A stretch of 64,000 nt of DNA from Mermis nigrescens (taxonomy: Eukaryota > Nematoda > Enoplea > Mermithida > Mermithidae): positions 496,001-560,000 of the forward strand of contig JAVLUZ010000150.1 of NCBI GenBank assembly GCA_036768485.1, written 5' to 3'. Within the stretch, counting starts at the first letter, position 1; each line of letters opens with the position of its first letter. Position numbers and translations under genes: made by a program. Below the pieces are notes generated by a model. The model did not search any database. It saw nothing but the letters and a program-made list of their open reading frames with translations, and was not told where the DNA came from. This document shows, one piece after another, positions 32,351-44,551 of this stretch.

Positions 32351-33413
32351 CTCTGGTGAATAGTCGATTTTTGGGAAGTTTACCACAATGCAAATGATGA
32401 AACTATCCTTTGGAATTCAATATTTAGAATTCGTTTTTCATATTTCACTTAAAATTTCGAACCCGTTAGACATTAAAGTTTTGCTTTTAAGCTGCAGTAT
32501 CAAAAAAAACATCTGTCAATATGCAAATAAAAATCGGGGAGGACGAAATAAAAATTGCAAATTAAAGGGATGGGCCAAAGTAAATAAAATAATAAAATAA
32601 TATATTTAAAAATTTATTTAAAAATTATTTAAAAATTTATATTCAAAAATTTACCAAAATAACCAAAAACCAAAAATCGAATATGTTTAGCGTTTGGATC
32701 AAATTTAGACACCTTAGTATGCAGAGTTTATTTTTTTACTGATTTTTGTCTTTGTTTCTCGAATGTATTTTTATGCTGTTTTTTATTCTTCAAATATCGA
32801 GAAAAATAATGAATATTGAATGGACTTGAGGATTTTTAGTATTTTTGATTTTTATGATCTGTATTTCCATTTGTTTTCGTCTTTTTTTGTTAATTAAAAC
32901 TTAAATTTGAGATTTTTACCTTCTCAAATTTGAGACAGACTTGCGTATAAAATGTTTTTTATAAACTATTTTTCGGCTCTTCCCGGAAATACAGGGTACG
33001 CTCTCAATTTTCAACGTCAAATGGACGGGATTTAAGTCTGAAGTTCAAGGGAGGAAAAACTAAAATTGGACCATTAAACTAAGAGTTCATCGTTTTTTGC
33101 AGGTCTAGTATGAAAATGGTTAAAATATCCTATATAAGATGTTTCAATGTAGAAAACTGCATTTTTTTGCAGGTGCTACTTGTCCGATTCTGACTAGTTT
33201 CGTCTTTTTTGTGAGTAAAATATAAAAGAATTCATCGAAAATTGTGACTTTTTCCATTGTAACTTCGTTCTAGGCATTTTATGGGTTATTAAAACAGAAA
33301 TAAGCGCCGAAAAATTCAAAATCTTCGTTGTTTTTTTGAAATGTTGAGTTAGTAGGCTTTTGAAGGGAATTACTCCCTCGGGCGAAAGAGTAAGTTTTCT
33401 AGAGGAGAGCATG
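32351..33413. other. CdsA intron 2, AT-rich, no feature
   Basis: Very AT-rich. No conserved coding segment, RNA or transposon terminus seen on either strand. Confidence 0.5.
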
Positions 33414-33421
33414 TTTGTAAT

Positions 33422-33616
33422 CAGGGGCGGATTTAGGGGAGCGGGGGGCTGGCCGCCCCCCCCCCCATCGGCCCAAAATAGTGCGCAAAATTGAGGATTT
33501 TTGTGCGATTTTTAGCGATTTTCTAGGTAAAACGGCTAATTTTTCCGCCCAAGTCTGGGTTCCGCCCCCTCCTTAGGGGTACCGCCCCCCTTAGGAAAAT
33601 CCTGGATGCGCCACTG
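33422..33616 (+). mobile_element. hAT-type MITE (CAGTGGCGGAT family)
   Basis: 195 bp, ends CAGGGGCGGATTTAGG and CCTGGATGCGCCACTG, target duplication TTTGTAAT (33414-33421) / TTTGCAAT (33617-33624), 7 of 8. Internally close to the copy at 9495-9676. Confidence 0.93.
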
Positions 33617-33865
33617 TTTGCAATTAAGTTTGGATAAAATAATTTTATGTCGGGACACTTTAGCTGCCTTTTTCGGAAAGGTAATGAAAGGATATCCTAC
33701 ATCTAAAATGGCTTAAGATTTTTCGGATCAATTTTTCTTATAAATTGGGGTAGGAAAAGGAGAAGTGGCCGACTTGATATTTGCATTGTTTTTTTGTTTT
33801 TGTCACTTTTTCTTTATTGTATTTTCCTTATCTTTATTGTGCATGTATGCATTCAGACGTGTATA

Positions 33866-34131
33866 TACATAGCTTGGAAATTTTGGGGGTGAAACACTAG
33901 ATTTTTTTTCAAAATGCCTTTTTTGGCTCAAGAATGATAAATATCGAATGCGTTAAAAACGCCATTTTTTGTCATTTCCGACGATGCTCAATTGCCCACT
34001 CTTTCTAGAACATAAAAATAATAGAAAAATTTAAAAAAGGTGTGAAAAATCAAGAAAATTGAACAAACTTTCGAGTTGGGGAGTCAGCATACTACTTCTC
34101 CCCTTCCCCGAACCCCCGAGATCATGTACGG
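33866..34131 (-). mobile_element. Family H MITE, partial
   Basis: Left end near ACATAGCTTGGAAATTTTGG, right end near CCGAGATCATGTACGG. Diverged and shortened; no core. Confidence 0.6.
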
Positions 34132-34153
34132 TTAGTGATTGTTATGTTGTCAC

Positions 34154-34450
34154 CATTCATGCACAGCATGGGCATCCTGGGGGGGTGGAATTCTCGAGTG
34201 TGTTTTTAGTCAAAAAATGGTAGATACGCGTCAAAAACATCGTTTTTCAGTGTTTCTGACTATGCTCTATCTTTCTAGGCCGAAAATTAGGCACTTTCGA
34301 GCAAATAGATAGCTAACACGCTAAAAAAGCATTTTTTCTACAAATTTTTAAATTTTTTCATAAACTTTCGAAAAATCGCCAATTCTGGGGGGAGGGGTTA
34401 AAAAATTTTTCTTAGGAGTGGCTGAAAACCCCCTCCCTATATCATGTATG
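34154..34450 (-). mobile_element. Family H MITE, short form
   Basis: 297 bp, starts CATTCATGCACAGCATGGGC, ends TATATCATGTATG; flanks GTTGTCAC (34146-34153) / GTTATCAT (34451-34458), 6 of 8. The hairpin core is deleted in this copy. Confidence 0.85.
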
Positions 34451-34639
34451 GTTATCATGCATTCAATGTTTAAGCTTTCTGATAAAGATTATTTGCTCAG
34501 AGTTGATTTTACTCTATTGATTAGCAAAAGCAAATCTGCTCGCATGCAATCTAATAGGAATGAATACGGCTTTGACAACTTTACATTATATGCCAAGTTT
34601 AAATCGCGAACAGGTAGGGTCGTCCTAAATTTCGAGATT

Positions 34640-35019
34640 TGAGATTTATTGCCCTTTCCCTTCCCGAGTTTTGGTGCAAAAACTTGCTAAAATCCATTTT
34701 CGTTATTTTGGACCATTTTTTGATCAAAAATGAGATTTCTTCCCTCCACAAAAAAGGCCTATTGGTCCGAAAATCGAAGATTTTTGAGTCGTTTAGCATA
34801 GGAGTGGCGAGACATGTAACGGCTCGGAATTTCGGGCGGGGTGTCTCCGGTCATTGGAAGAGAGGGTGGGGGAAAATAACCTCCAAGTTTTGGCCCAAAG
34901 ACGGCCAAAAAATCTAAAACGGCTGAAAAATCCAATTTTCTCCTGAAATTGGGGGTGGGGTAGAGCTGAAAAATTTTTTGGCCTCTGGGGAAGGGGATGG
35001 GGGATAAGCAACTTTTGGT
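34640..35019. repeat. Family K repeat
   Basis: Shows GTAACGGCTCGGAATTTCGG near 34817, GGCCAAAAAATCTAAAACGG and long G runs. Ends are uncertain. Confidence 0.5.
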
Positions 35020-35027
35020 GGGCAGAT

Positions 35028-35448
35028 CACACATGCACATAGGGGGGTGAGGGGGTATTACCCCCTGAGAAGTCAACTAGACCGGTACTGTCCGGCGATT
35101 TTGAGCAAACAGGTCTTGTTCTGCATCATTTTTGACATCAAAATTAGTAAAAATGTCAAAATTTTTCCGGCGCTTCGCGCCAGAGTAGTACTTTTAAGTA
35201 CTTTTTACTCAAAAAGCGCCCAAAATTGATAAATTTTCGCATTTTTTAGTATTAAAAGTGATGTAATGCAGTCAAAATGGACTAAAAATGCTTTTAAAAC
35301 GTGTTATTAACACGAAAAAACGTTTTATAGGCTATTTTGACAATTTTTTATCATTAAAACAGCAAAAAAATCGTGAACGTTAAATTTATTGTTTTAGATT
35401 TTTGGCATTTCAACCCTCATCTGCCGACCCTGACCTTGTGCACCTATG
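35028..35448 (+). mobile_element. Family I MITE
   Basis: 421 bp, starts CACACATGCACATAGGGG, ends CTTGTGCACCTATG, exact target duplication GGGCAGAT (35020-35027 and 35449-35456). Perfect core CCGGCGCTTCGCGCC near 35169. In CdsA intron 2. Confidence 0.92.
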
Positions 35449-35793
35449 GGGCAGATCCCCATGATTCTGTTACATGTATTTTCGACACTCCTTCCTCCAA
35501 AATTTCAAGTCTTTATACGGATGTACAACGCTATTGAGTTTTTCGTTATCATCTTCCACGTTTGTTTCAATGCGCATATCTCCTTATGCAAATTTTACCC
35601 CGAGTTTTTGGTCGGTTGTTTTTCGTGCACTTTTAAAGATGGCTTATGGCACCAAGATTTTTTTGCATTTCGCGCCTATTTCCGTTGAGTATTATTCGCT
35701 TTATGACCCATTTTTGTCGAATTTGCTTTTTATACCTCTAATTGAATATACCTTATCGGCTTCTAAGTACATTTTTCCCCAATCTATTCTCAG

Positions 35794-35890
35794 ATGGAAA
35801 AATTGGATCGTTCGCGGCATTTTCACGTGGGCGATGATTTTGGCGTTTAGTCTTATTGTATACTTAGGCCCTTTAGCTCTCATGCTTTTA
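35794..35890 (+). CDS. CdsA: Phosphatidate cytidylyltransferase, exon 3
   Basis: Acceptor CTATTCTCAG before 35794, donor CTTTTA^GTAAGTGCG. Ninety-seven bases encode the last base of an Arg codon, [12 protein letters not shown], and the first transmembrane helix (about [20 protein letters not shown]). In the family this segment marks the border between the cytosolic tail and the membrane domain; RWKNW and RGIFTW are close to insect and vertebrate homologues. Entry phase 2 and exit phase 0 both match the neighbouring exons. The longer ORF that starts at 35474 is intron read-through. Confidence 0.92.
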
Positions 35891-36066
35891 GTAAGTGCGA
35901 TCCTACTGCTGTAATGAGGGCACGCTATTCTTAATTATGTTTTCTTACTGTAGCTCTCATATTTACTGTTAGCTACAGCTAGCGTCAATCGATTACAGTA
36001 ATTCGCTTAAGATATTTCAGTGTAATTAAATTTTGACCTGTTCATCCCGCCGTATAAATGATTGTG

Positions 36067-38160
36067 ACCCGCTTGACCCACCGTCCCGCTAGACCCACCG
36101 TCCCGCTAGACCCACCGTACCGCTAGACCCACTTTTTCGTCCCGCTAGACCCACCGGAAGTCTCGCTAGACCCACCACGTGCATAATGAGGTGTCCCGCT
36201 AGACTCACCATTTTGCGACCGTCCCGCTAGACCCACTGTCTCGGAAGACCCACCCGAAAAATGAAGACATACATATTACATGTGAAATGAAAAATAGTTA
36301 TCAAGACGCTTGAGTGAATTCTCCAAAATTTTTTGTAATCAATAATGTAAAAGCAAGTTTGAGGTGTGTGACAATAAATAACAAGCGGTTAGTTTGTTTT
36401 CATGAATGTGCAATTGTATATAATTACCATAGGTACTTCATTCGAATATGACAAGTCGGTAGGTAAATTAAAAATCAGCAACTTTTATCATATCAAACAT
36501 AATACTGCCTAATTTTCGGCACACTATAAATATTTTCAGTGCAGCAAATGCGTCAAATAATTCACGTAATTCTGGATTTCAGCGATCAGCATGTTATGAT
36601 TAAGGTCGTTCACTCATAATATTCACTAACTGAATCGTCGCTTAACCGTTTCTCCGATTTTTTTGAAAAATGTAAAAAGTTTCGTTATTATTAGCTTCAT
36701 GGACTAGCATAGCTGACTTCATGTAACGAGTTAAAACGAAATTAGCGCGACCGAAATTCATGGCTCGATTCAAAATCAAAATTTTTATATAGTCTTTGCA
36801 GCGATGAAATAAACTGAGCACATGAACATTAGCTCTCCTTATTCCTATTTTTAAAAACAGATTCGGATTTATTGACAATGACCTAATTAACATATCCGAT
36901 TTTTTTAGTAAGATTTTACAACATCCTTTCGGCCTGATTATTGTTTAGCCGTCTTTGTGAAATGCACACATGCGTTTCATTATATTCATATGTGCATATC
37001 TGTACTGTTATCGGAATGCAGTGTCAACGCTTCAATATGTGTGTCTAAGTATGCGGAAATTCCCTGATAGGAGGATACAAAGAGGTACAATATCAGTACA
37101 ATAAAAGCAAAAAATGCACTCTGAAATGCGTTTGACAAGAGTGTATTCCTTGACATGCACACATGCACATAGGGGGTGAGGGGGGTATTACTCCCCTGAG
37201 GGGTCAGCTAGACCGGTACTGTCCGGCGATTTTGAGCAAACAGGTCTTGTTCTACATCATTTTTGACATCAAAATCAGTAAAAATGTCAAAATTTTTCCG
37301 GCGCTTCGCGCCAGATTAGTACTTTTAAGTACTTTTACTCAAAAAGCACCCAAAATTGATAAATTTCTGCATTTTTTAGTGTTAAAAGTGATATAATGCA
37401 GTCAAAATGGACTAAAAATGCTTTTAGAATGTGTTATTAACACGAAAAAACGTTTTATAGGCTATTTTGACCATTTTGATCATTAAAACAGCAAAAAATC
37501 GTGAACGTTAAATTTACTGATTTAGATTTTTGGCATTTCACCCCCCGTGCCGACCCTGACCTTGTGCACCTATGTTGACATGAAAAATAAAAATTTATTC
37601 CTAAAAAATAATCGGCCATGGCTAGTTACTTATCATTGCCACACACATGTATGTACGCACGCACATATCTTCTTTGCATGTTATAATTTGTAATGTACCA
37701 ATTTCATGCAATAATATACAAAATTTATTTATTTATTGATTGAATCTAATTGATTAGTCGGTTAATTAAATGTAATTATTTTTGAATTAATTATTTATAT
37801 ATTTGACTAAAAATATATACTTGAATGGATACACTCGTGTTAACTCGTTATATGAAGTCAGCTATGTTAGTCTGTGAAGCTGACAATAACGAAACTTTTT
37901 ATATTTTTCGAAAAAAATCGCAGAAACGTTTAAGCGACGATGTAATATGTATGCCTTCATTTTTCGGGTGGGTCTTCCGGAGACAGTGGGTCTAGCGGAA
38001 CGGTCGCGAAATGGTGGGTCTAGCGGGACACCTCATTATGCACGTGGTGGGTCTAGCGAGACTTCCGGTGTGTCTAGCGGGACTAAAAAGTGGGTCTAGC
38101 GGGACGGTGGGTCTAGCAGGACGGTGGGTCAAGCGGGACGGTGGGTCTAGCGGGACGGGA
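36067..38160. mobile_element. Foldback element with CCCGCTAGACCCACC minisatellite arms
   Basis: The left end carries about ten copies of a unit near CCCGCTAGACCCACCGT (36067-36255); the right end (37970-38160) carries the same unit inverted. Just inside, about 36600-36740 and 37840-37965 are also inverted copies. The flanks CCGTATAAATGATTGTG (36050-36066) and CCGTATAAATAATCGCG (38161-38177) look like a target duplication of up to 17 bp. A family I element sits in the spacer. It fills much of CdsA intron 3. Confidence 0.85.
37158..37574 (+). mobile_element. Family I MITE
   Basis: 417 bp, starts CACACATGCACATAGGGG, ends GTGCACCTATG, exact target duplication TTGACATG (37150-37157 and 37575-37582). 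About 90 percent alike by eye to the copy at 35028-35448. Perfect core near 37299. Confidence 0.94.
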
Positions 38161-38440
38161 CCGTATAAATAATCGCGTGGATGCGAAAGTGATGAACTGA
38201 TTGATAATCAAGGAAGATAGAACTATGATAAAATCGTACGAATGATCGGATGAATGATGGAGTATAAAATTAAATGCTAATGTATGACCTTGAAAAAATT
38301 AAATGCTAATGTATGACCTTGAAAAAATCACAGGTTATACAAATGATCTTAAAATTGATGGGCTAACAGTAAAGAAATGAAATGATAAAATTGTGCTCAT
38401 AAAATATAAAAATGTCTCGTGATAAACGCGTTAACATTAT

Positions 38441-38874
38441 CAGGCACGTAGCTCTGGGGGGAATGGGGGGTCCGGACCATACGTGGGCAGCAAGAAAATT
38501 CTGGGGGGGGTGCAAGATTTTTTTGAAGGTCGAAAAATGGCCTTAAAAATGGTGGTATGGCGATAAAAACACCATTTTTCGACGTTTCTCATCAAGCACT
38601 ATCCATTGGCATCAAAAAATTGCGAAAAAAACGAAAAAAATTTTCAAAAATTGAATTCTGGGGGGTATTTTGATTTCTGGGGGAGTATTTTGGTTTCTGG
38701 GGGGTGCATACCCCCAAACCCCCACGCCCAGGTGTGGTCCGGACCCCCAATTCAGAAAAACCGGAAAAATGGGACTTTTTAAACGTTATTTTGTGCTATT
38801 TTTGGCCTTTTTGGACCCCGGACCCCCAAAATTGGTATTGGTCCCCCAAAATACGACGGCCAGCTACGTGCCTG
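38441..38874 (+). mobile_element. CAGGCACGTAGCT element with a nested G MITE
   Basis: Ends CAGGCACGTAGCTCTGG and CCAGCTACGTGCCTG, target duplication AACATTAT (38433-38440) / AACGTTAT (38875-38882), 7 of 8. The G element at 38478-38736 lies within it. Confidence 0.93.
38478..38736 (+). mobile_element. Family G MITE
   Basis: 259 bp, starts CATACGTGGGCAGC, ends CACGCCCAGGTGTG, exact target duplication GTCCGGAC (38470-38477 and 38737-38744), which is itself palindromic. Confidence 0.95.
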
Positions 38875-38882
38875 AACGTTAT

Positions 38883-40573
38883 ACTTCTTCGTTTCATACA
38901 CTTGATCCGTACATGCAACATGGGGATGGATCTAAAAGAGTTAGTCGATCATTCCAAAAATCCTAGATTTTTCGCTCCTCACTTCCGTTTAAGCAAAGAC
39001 TAGCTTTTTTAGGCCATTTTTAGGTGATTTCTTGCCGTTTTGGCTACAAGTAGAGGTAATTTATCCTTTAGCATGGACTTTTGTTATGATTGCCGAGAAT
39101 GGTAGGTCATTTATTCCCTCCGAATAGGAACTATCCCTCGCAAACTTTGAAGCAGCCTTAGAATAATTCGAGGACTGGCTATTTTTAGGTGCAGGTGGTG
39201 TGTATAAGATTATCGATTTTTTTGACCAAAAATTGCAAACAAGGTCCTGAAAACGCAGCTTTTGCCAAAAATGAGGCTGGGATAATCTAAATCTATGGGA
39301 GAAGACCGACTTTCGATAGATTTCATCCATCCCTCCTGTTCCATGTTCGATTATATGTTGTCTATTGAAACAATTTTTTCGAAAAATTGGCGAACTCCTC
39401 AAATTAATAGAAATAGTGATAAAGAAGTCGTTTTTATTTTGTAGATACTGTTTTTATTTTAACGTGCGTATATACTTATTAGGGCTGAATCTGGTACTCT
39501 GGACCGATTTGGCACGTGCGCGTTAGCACGTATCTATAATATACTTCGGTACACCCATAACATGTCCACCCCCCTACAGCAACGCTGGAACACTTCTGTA
39601 TTGTGTTGATTTTTTAAAGATAGATAATAAGAAAATTCGATGTGGCTTTTTCATTTTTTACACTTGTGTAGTAAAGTTTTACTGTTACTTTATAACATAG
39701 TTTTTTAAATTTTGTCTAGCATGCGACTTTACTAAGTTTTGCATTCTGTTTAGTTACTTTATTTGCGGCGCGGCAGTGTAAAGAGTGTTAAGAATCTGAG
39801 GGTGAAAATACATATTTTGGTCTCTTTTTTGTCTGCCAACAACTCCGATTATGAATCCTAGGAAATTTTATTCCAGCAGAAATGTACTACGTCTCGAGGG
39901 CTACTTTCGGCTCACGAGCAAACTTTTTTTACACTAAATACGGAGTTTTTTTTATTTTTGATACAAACACAATGGTATATTTATATTTTGATATTGAATT
40001 GATTGCTTGAAAGCGTATTTATATTTTTTTACTATTTATGTATTTTATTCGTTATTTTATCATTTTTCCTGCCGTTATTATTTTATTTGAAAAACATGCT
40101 TTATTTTTCTGGCTTTCAACATTTCGTATTCTGTTATATCTAGATTTAGTTCCTTTCGTTCAAAGTTTGTTTTAGACGATTTCAGTTTGCGCATCTTTTC
40201 TATGTAATTTTCGAAAAACAGCGATAGTCGCAAAATATGTCTTTTGTTTATACGTTTGGCACCTTGAATCAGGTTAAAATTTCTGTATCCTTGTTTGTTA
40301 GATATTCGTAGTAGGGTCAAGAAAAATTTTAAAAAATGCTGTGAAAAAAGTAAAAATCACTACCTACCTTTAAGTTTAGATCTCATTATGACAAAAAGCG
40401 ACTAAAATGGCTTAAAAAACCAATTGCTCGTCAACAATCACGGAGGGATAAAAAAGTTTGAAGCGTTGGGGGCGATCGACTGCGCGATTATTTTGTGTTT
40501 CGTAACTTTCAACGAATTTATTGCCACTTTTCATTTTTTATTTATATTTCTTGTTATTCTCATACTTTTTCAG
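38883..40573. other. CdsA intron 3, no further gene recognised
   Basis: A K-like block at about 38960-39300, then AT-rich unique-looking sequence. Cytidylyltransferase homology resumes only at the acceptor CTTTTTCAG ending at 40573. Confidence 0.5.
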
Positions 40574-40749
40574 GTATTAGCGATACAAATAAAGTGTTTT
40601 CAGAAATTATCGATATCGGTTACGCCGTGTATCGCGTTCATAATCTTCCCTGGTTTCGTTCACTATCGTGGTATTAATACTGACGAGCAATTATTTTTTC
40701 TATGGCGAATCTCAAATACAGTATTTTGGAGTTTTTGTTGAGAAAAACG
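40574..40749 (+). pseudogene. CdsA: Phosphatidate cytidylyltransferase, exon 4, with frame breaks
   Basis: Acceptor CTTTTTCAG ends at 40573; donor AACG^GTGAGT. Homology runs the whole length but in three frames: VLAIQIKCFQ, then EIIDIGYAVYRVHNLPWFRS (from about 40604), then LTSNYFFYGESQIQYFGVF (from about 40676). One base seems lost near 40604 and one near 40674; to leave in phase 0 for exon 5 one base must also be extra, most simply in the AAAAA near 40742. The conserved IQIKCF, LPWFR and NYFFYGE blocks leave no doubt about identity. The other exons of this gene are clean, as are those of its neighbours. Either this copy is a pseudogene or the assembly has local errors here. Confidence 0.88.
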
Positions 40750-41111
40750 GTGAGTTTGCAAGAAAAATAACATTAGGATATTCTGCGCCGTCGGCGCAAG
40801 AGAGAGTGGACCGGGTGGGCCGCCCTGAATTTTGGGGAAACAGGGGGAAGCATCTAAGCGTTAGGGCTTTCCAGCTATTTTTGAACGGGTTCTATGATTT
40901 TGGTCGAAAACGGCAGAATAAAATTGAAAATGGCTTAAAACAAATTTTGTGCTCAGAAGTCGACATGGGGTAAATAAATCTCATCTTCGAAATGCATTTA
41001 GGTGAAGAATTTAGTCATTGACGTTTAGTTCCCGCTTCATTTGGCTTACTGTTAGAATCATTGCAGTTCATTTGTGAACTGTATCGGAATTACAATAAAT
41101 ATTAGTATAAC

Positions 41112-41971
41112 TAGAGCTGTGCCGGGGCCAGGCCCGGCCCCGGCACCGGGGCCTAAGCCCCGGCCCCGGGCCAAGGGCCAGGCTGGCCCCGGCACCGGGG
41201 CCGGGGCCAATGTTAGAGTTGATTATAATGTAGAAAATTGATAATGTTTTGGGCAGATTTACCTTCAAACTCAATTTCAAGCAAACCACAGATCTTGCTA
41301 ATTCAAATCTTTATTTTCACTATGTCAGATTGGTGCAAATTTCTAGTTAATAATCAAAATTGACATATTTTAAATTTGCAATTCATATAGACAAGCATTT
41401 CCAGCTTGCTTGGTAGCAGACAACTACGTCTATCAGAACAAATAGAATAATAAGCCTAAAAAAGTGCAAAGTAAAGCACATTGAAAAACGCATCCAAGTC
41501 AGAGGAGTTAAATCCATACATGGGCAGCTCAAAAATTCTAGGGGGTCCAACATTTTTCAAAGTCAAAAAGTGCCTGATAATATATGGTAGAGCGAAAAAA
41601 CACCGTTTTCTCGCGTCTCTCAATGAGCTATCCATTAGCATCAAAAAACCGCAGAAAAACAAAAAATTCTGAAAATCAATTTCTGGGGGGTCTAGCGGAT
41701 TTTTTTGGGGGGGAGAATAGAGAATTCTGGGGTCTGGATCCCCCGATGCCCATGTTCTGTTATATCTTGTAATCCGAGCAAATATTAACGCTTGACGTGC
41801 ATATCTACAAGCAAGAATATATGCATAGGTACATATAAGGGGTAGGGCAGGGTCGTACTATGAGTATGGTAAAGCACGCTATTATTGGCCCCGGCCGGGC
41901 CCGGCCCCGGCCCCGGCACCGGGCCTAGGCCCGGCCCCGGCCCCGGCAAAGGCGGCCCCGGCACGGCTCTA
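41112..41971 (+). mobile_element. hAT-type element with GGCCCC repeats
   Basis: 860 bp, ends TAGAGCTGTGCCGGGGCC and CCCCGGCACGGCTCTA, target duplication AGTATAAC (41104-41111) / ATTATAAC (41972-41979), 7 of 8. Carries the same nested G2 copy as its inverted relative at 1600-3132 but lacks the Tc1 insertion. No coding sequence. Confidence 0.93.
41515..41758 (+). mobile_element. G2-subfamily MITE
   Basis: 244 bp, starts CATACATGGGCAGCTC, target duplication GTTAAATC (41507-41514) / GTTATATC (41759-41766), 7 of 8. Confidence 0.88.
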
Positions 41972-41979
41972 ATTATAAC

Positions 41980-43723
41980 AAATGTAAATGCTGGCGCTAC
42001 TTATGTCATCATATATTCGTTTAAGCAATGAAACTCGTCTCGTATGGCAGCCACTTATCGCCGTTCACGCTGGCTTTGTCACGTTCTATTAAATTTTTAT
42101 TAATGTGTTGTATTGACCTTGAATTTTTTAGCCATTTTTTCCTACAATTTGACATAAAATATTCTTAAACTTGCATTATATTCTTTTTAATTTTATCATA
42201 TGATTGATTTTCTGCTGCTTGTGGCAACTATGTTTCAGGCAAAAAATAAAGTTTATAAGCTGTTAAGTAAATAATAGAAAAATTAATTGTTAAATAATTA
42301 ATTTATCATGATTAATAATATTTAATTCTTGAAAATTTGTCGGCGCTCAGTAAAATTTTCTGGAAGAGTTGATAAACATATAGCCAAAATTATAAGAGAA
42401 AAGTGTCCAGGTCTTATACTACTTCAATCGTATTAGGCCGACGGTTTGAGCCTATCGACAAAAAACTTTTAAAATTACTTCGTTTCGGGCCATTTTGGAA
42501 AAAGTTTGTAATTTTGTAAAATTTTCTCTTTCTAAGCAAAAATTCAAGTTATGCATTATGGAAGTTACTACAAAAGTATTTTTAAATGGTATGCTTTGCT
42601 TAGCTCACCCGTCAAACTACTTTATAGCTTAAAAAGTTCAAAAAACGTTAGGATTTTTTTTGAAAATTCGAGCATAAACTCTCATTCCAGCTCAAAATAA
42701 GTCGGACGTCCCCCGCACCCCCCGAAACCAGGACTTTTTTCACCCCCCTCCCCCGATTTCAGAAAAAATTGAATTTTTTGGCCATTTCAGTCGTTTTTTG
42801 GCCATTTGGCCAAAAATTAACGGTCGTTTACACCTCCCCTAAAAATAGCGGGATCCCTCAATTTCTAGCCGTTGCGTGTATGGTTTGAACCGAAATTTAG
42901 AATATAGTGTCTTAAATTTCCAGTTTGTTATTTTGATTTTATCGAAATCAGTAGTCAGCCTGCTGTGGAGCATTAATGAATCTAATTCTTTAAAATTTAA
43001 AGTTGCTTTCGACTTGCATTGGGTTATGAAGTTACTGAAAAATCTTAAAAATTAGAAATATTTCTCATGTGCGTAAGCATCTCTTCAAAAATTAGTGTGT
43101 TATAATAATACACATATAAAGGCTTTGGAGGTTTGGCCAGATCGCTGTCCGAAAATTGACTTCGTATTATTTTGTAGGGTCTGAACTATTGAAATTTAGA
43201 ACGTTAATTTAATCGGATTTATTTATTATAATTTGTTTAATGTTATATTCTGTTATTGACTAAAACTTTCCACTAAGCTATGTCATTTGGGATAAAAATT
43301 TCGGAAAAACAGTTTATTAAAATCAATAGTCTGATTTTCGTCTTGTAATGAAAAATATACTAAGACGGCTAAAAGTTTTTTTTAAAATAAAAAATCACAG
43401 TGACGAATGACTTTAAGTAAAATTGTGTCCGCATTACTTCGCTCGATAAACGAGAGGAATAATTTTTCGACCGCTTTTAGTTTTTTCAAAGCGGATTTTC
43501 TGCGGGATTTTCGGATTTTGCTTGAATGATTGTTGACCACATAAGATATTGATGGCTGGAATTTTTAATTTGCCAAAAATTCTAAAAAATAGGTCATTTT
43601 GAACATTTTTGACGATTTTTTTGGCTCAAAATTTTTGAGATGGCGCCAAAATAAATCAGAAAAGGAGCTGGTTGTTTGGTTTAGTTTAAACTTTACACTC
43701 CCAGCTTTTTCCTTACTTTTCAG
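41980..43723. other. CdsA intron 4, K repeat and AT-rich sequence
   Basis: A K block lies at about 42700-42890 (GAAAAAATTGAATTTTTTGG, CCGTTGCGTGTATGG). The remainder is AT-rich with no recognised exon on either strand. Confidence 0.5.
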
Positions 43724-43843
43724 GAATTTCTTCGTTTCTTAGTCGTTCATCATCGATTAATTTCGTTTGCCGCTTATTTGGTCGGCTTTGTATGGTTTGT
43801 GCTCAGTTTAAAGAAAAGGTATTATATGCGGCAATTTTCTCTC
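43724..43843 (+). CDS. CdsA: Phosphatidate cytidylyltransferase, exon 5
   Basis: Acceptor CTTACTTTTCAG ends at 43723; donor TCTCTC^GTAAGT. Exactly 40 codons, phase 0 at both ends: [18 protein letters not shown], the helix [11 protein letters not shown], then [11 protein letters not shown]. This is the membrane-domain stretch that in homologues is followed by a Trp-Thr-His-Val helix. That next exon was not found between here and the N gap, nor elsewhere in the window, so the remaining roughly 230 residues, including the nucleotide-binding and metal-binding signature, are missing from the sequence shown. Confidence 0.92.
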
Positions 43844-43914
43844 GTAAGTTAAACAAAGCGTCGCTGTTCGATTATTTTAGGTATATACGTATTATATCGA
43901 ATAATGTTTTTGTT

Positions 43915-44110
43915 ATTTATTTTTATTTTTTTTATGTTTATTATCTTTTGTTTATTTATTTTCATTTACGTCAATTATTCGATTATTCATTTAATTATTC
44001 GATTATTATTTTTTATATTATTTATTTTTTATTATTTATTTATTATTTATTATTTATTTTATTTATTATTTTTTTATTTATATTTATTATTTATTTAGTC
44101 AATTATTTAG
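43915..44110 (+). repeat. (TTTA)n-type low-complexity sequence
   Basis: Imperfect ATTT/TTAT repeats. The Leu/Phe/Ile/Tyr-rich ORFs across it are translations of the repeat. A similar shorter tract is at 44900-45030. Confidence 0.85.
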
Positions 44111-44551
44111 CAGATTGAGTTACTGAAAATTATTTATTTTTACGTTTATTATTTTTACTTTTAATTAGCTTCATTATTTTGATTTTTGAAAAAAATTAAC
44201 CTACTTACGTAAAACTGATGATAAGCGCTCAGACGTTAGATGAAAAAGAAAACTGAAAAGAAATAAAAATGAAAATAAAGGTTTGAAAGACAACGGAAAA
44301 TACGCACGAAACATTTTTAATTTTTTTATCCACTTTCTAGTCGGCTTAATTTTCTTTTAATTTTCAAATTTAAAATTGGATAATTAATGCTCCTTTTCTC
44401 TAAATTGACAATTAGGCAAACTCGCTGGATTTTTTAGGAAACAACAGGAAAAACACTTCATGGAAAATTGGAAAAGTTTTCTGGTAAAATCGCGGACTTT
44501 ATCGAACTTTGAGTTTTGTGGTTTTCGGAATCCAATGAGGATAATGGTGAC

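Noticed and set aside
35474..35793. Long ORF fused to cytidylyltransferase exon 3
   Set aside because: The part before 35794 has no family similarity and a good acceptor (TTCTCAG) marks the exon start.
43792..44118. 108-codon ORF rich in Leu, Ile, Phe and Tyr, resembling a membrane protein
   Set aside because: It starts in the wrong frame of cytidylyltransferase exon 5 and continues through a TTTA repeat.
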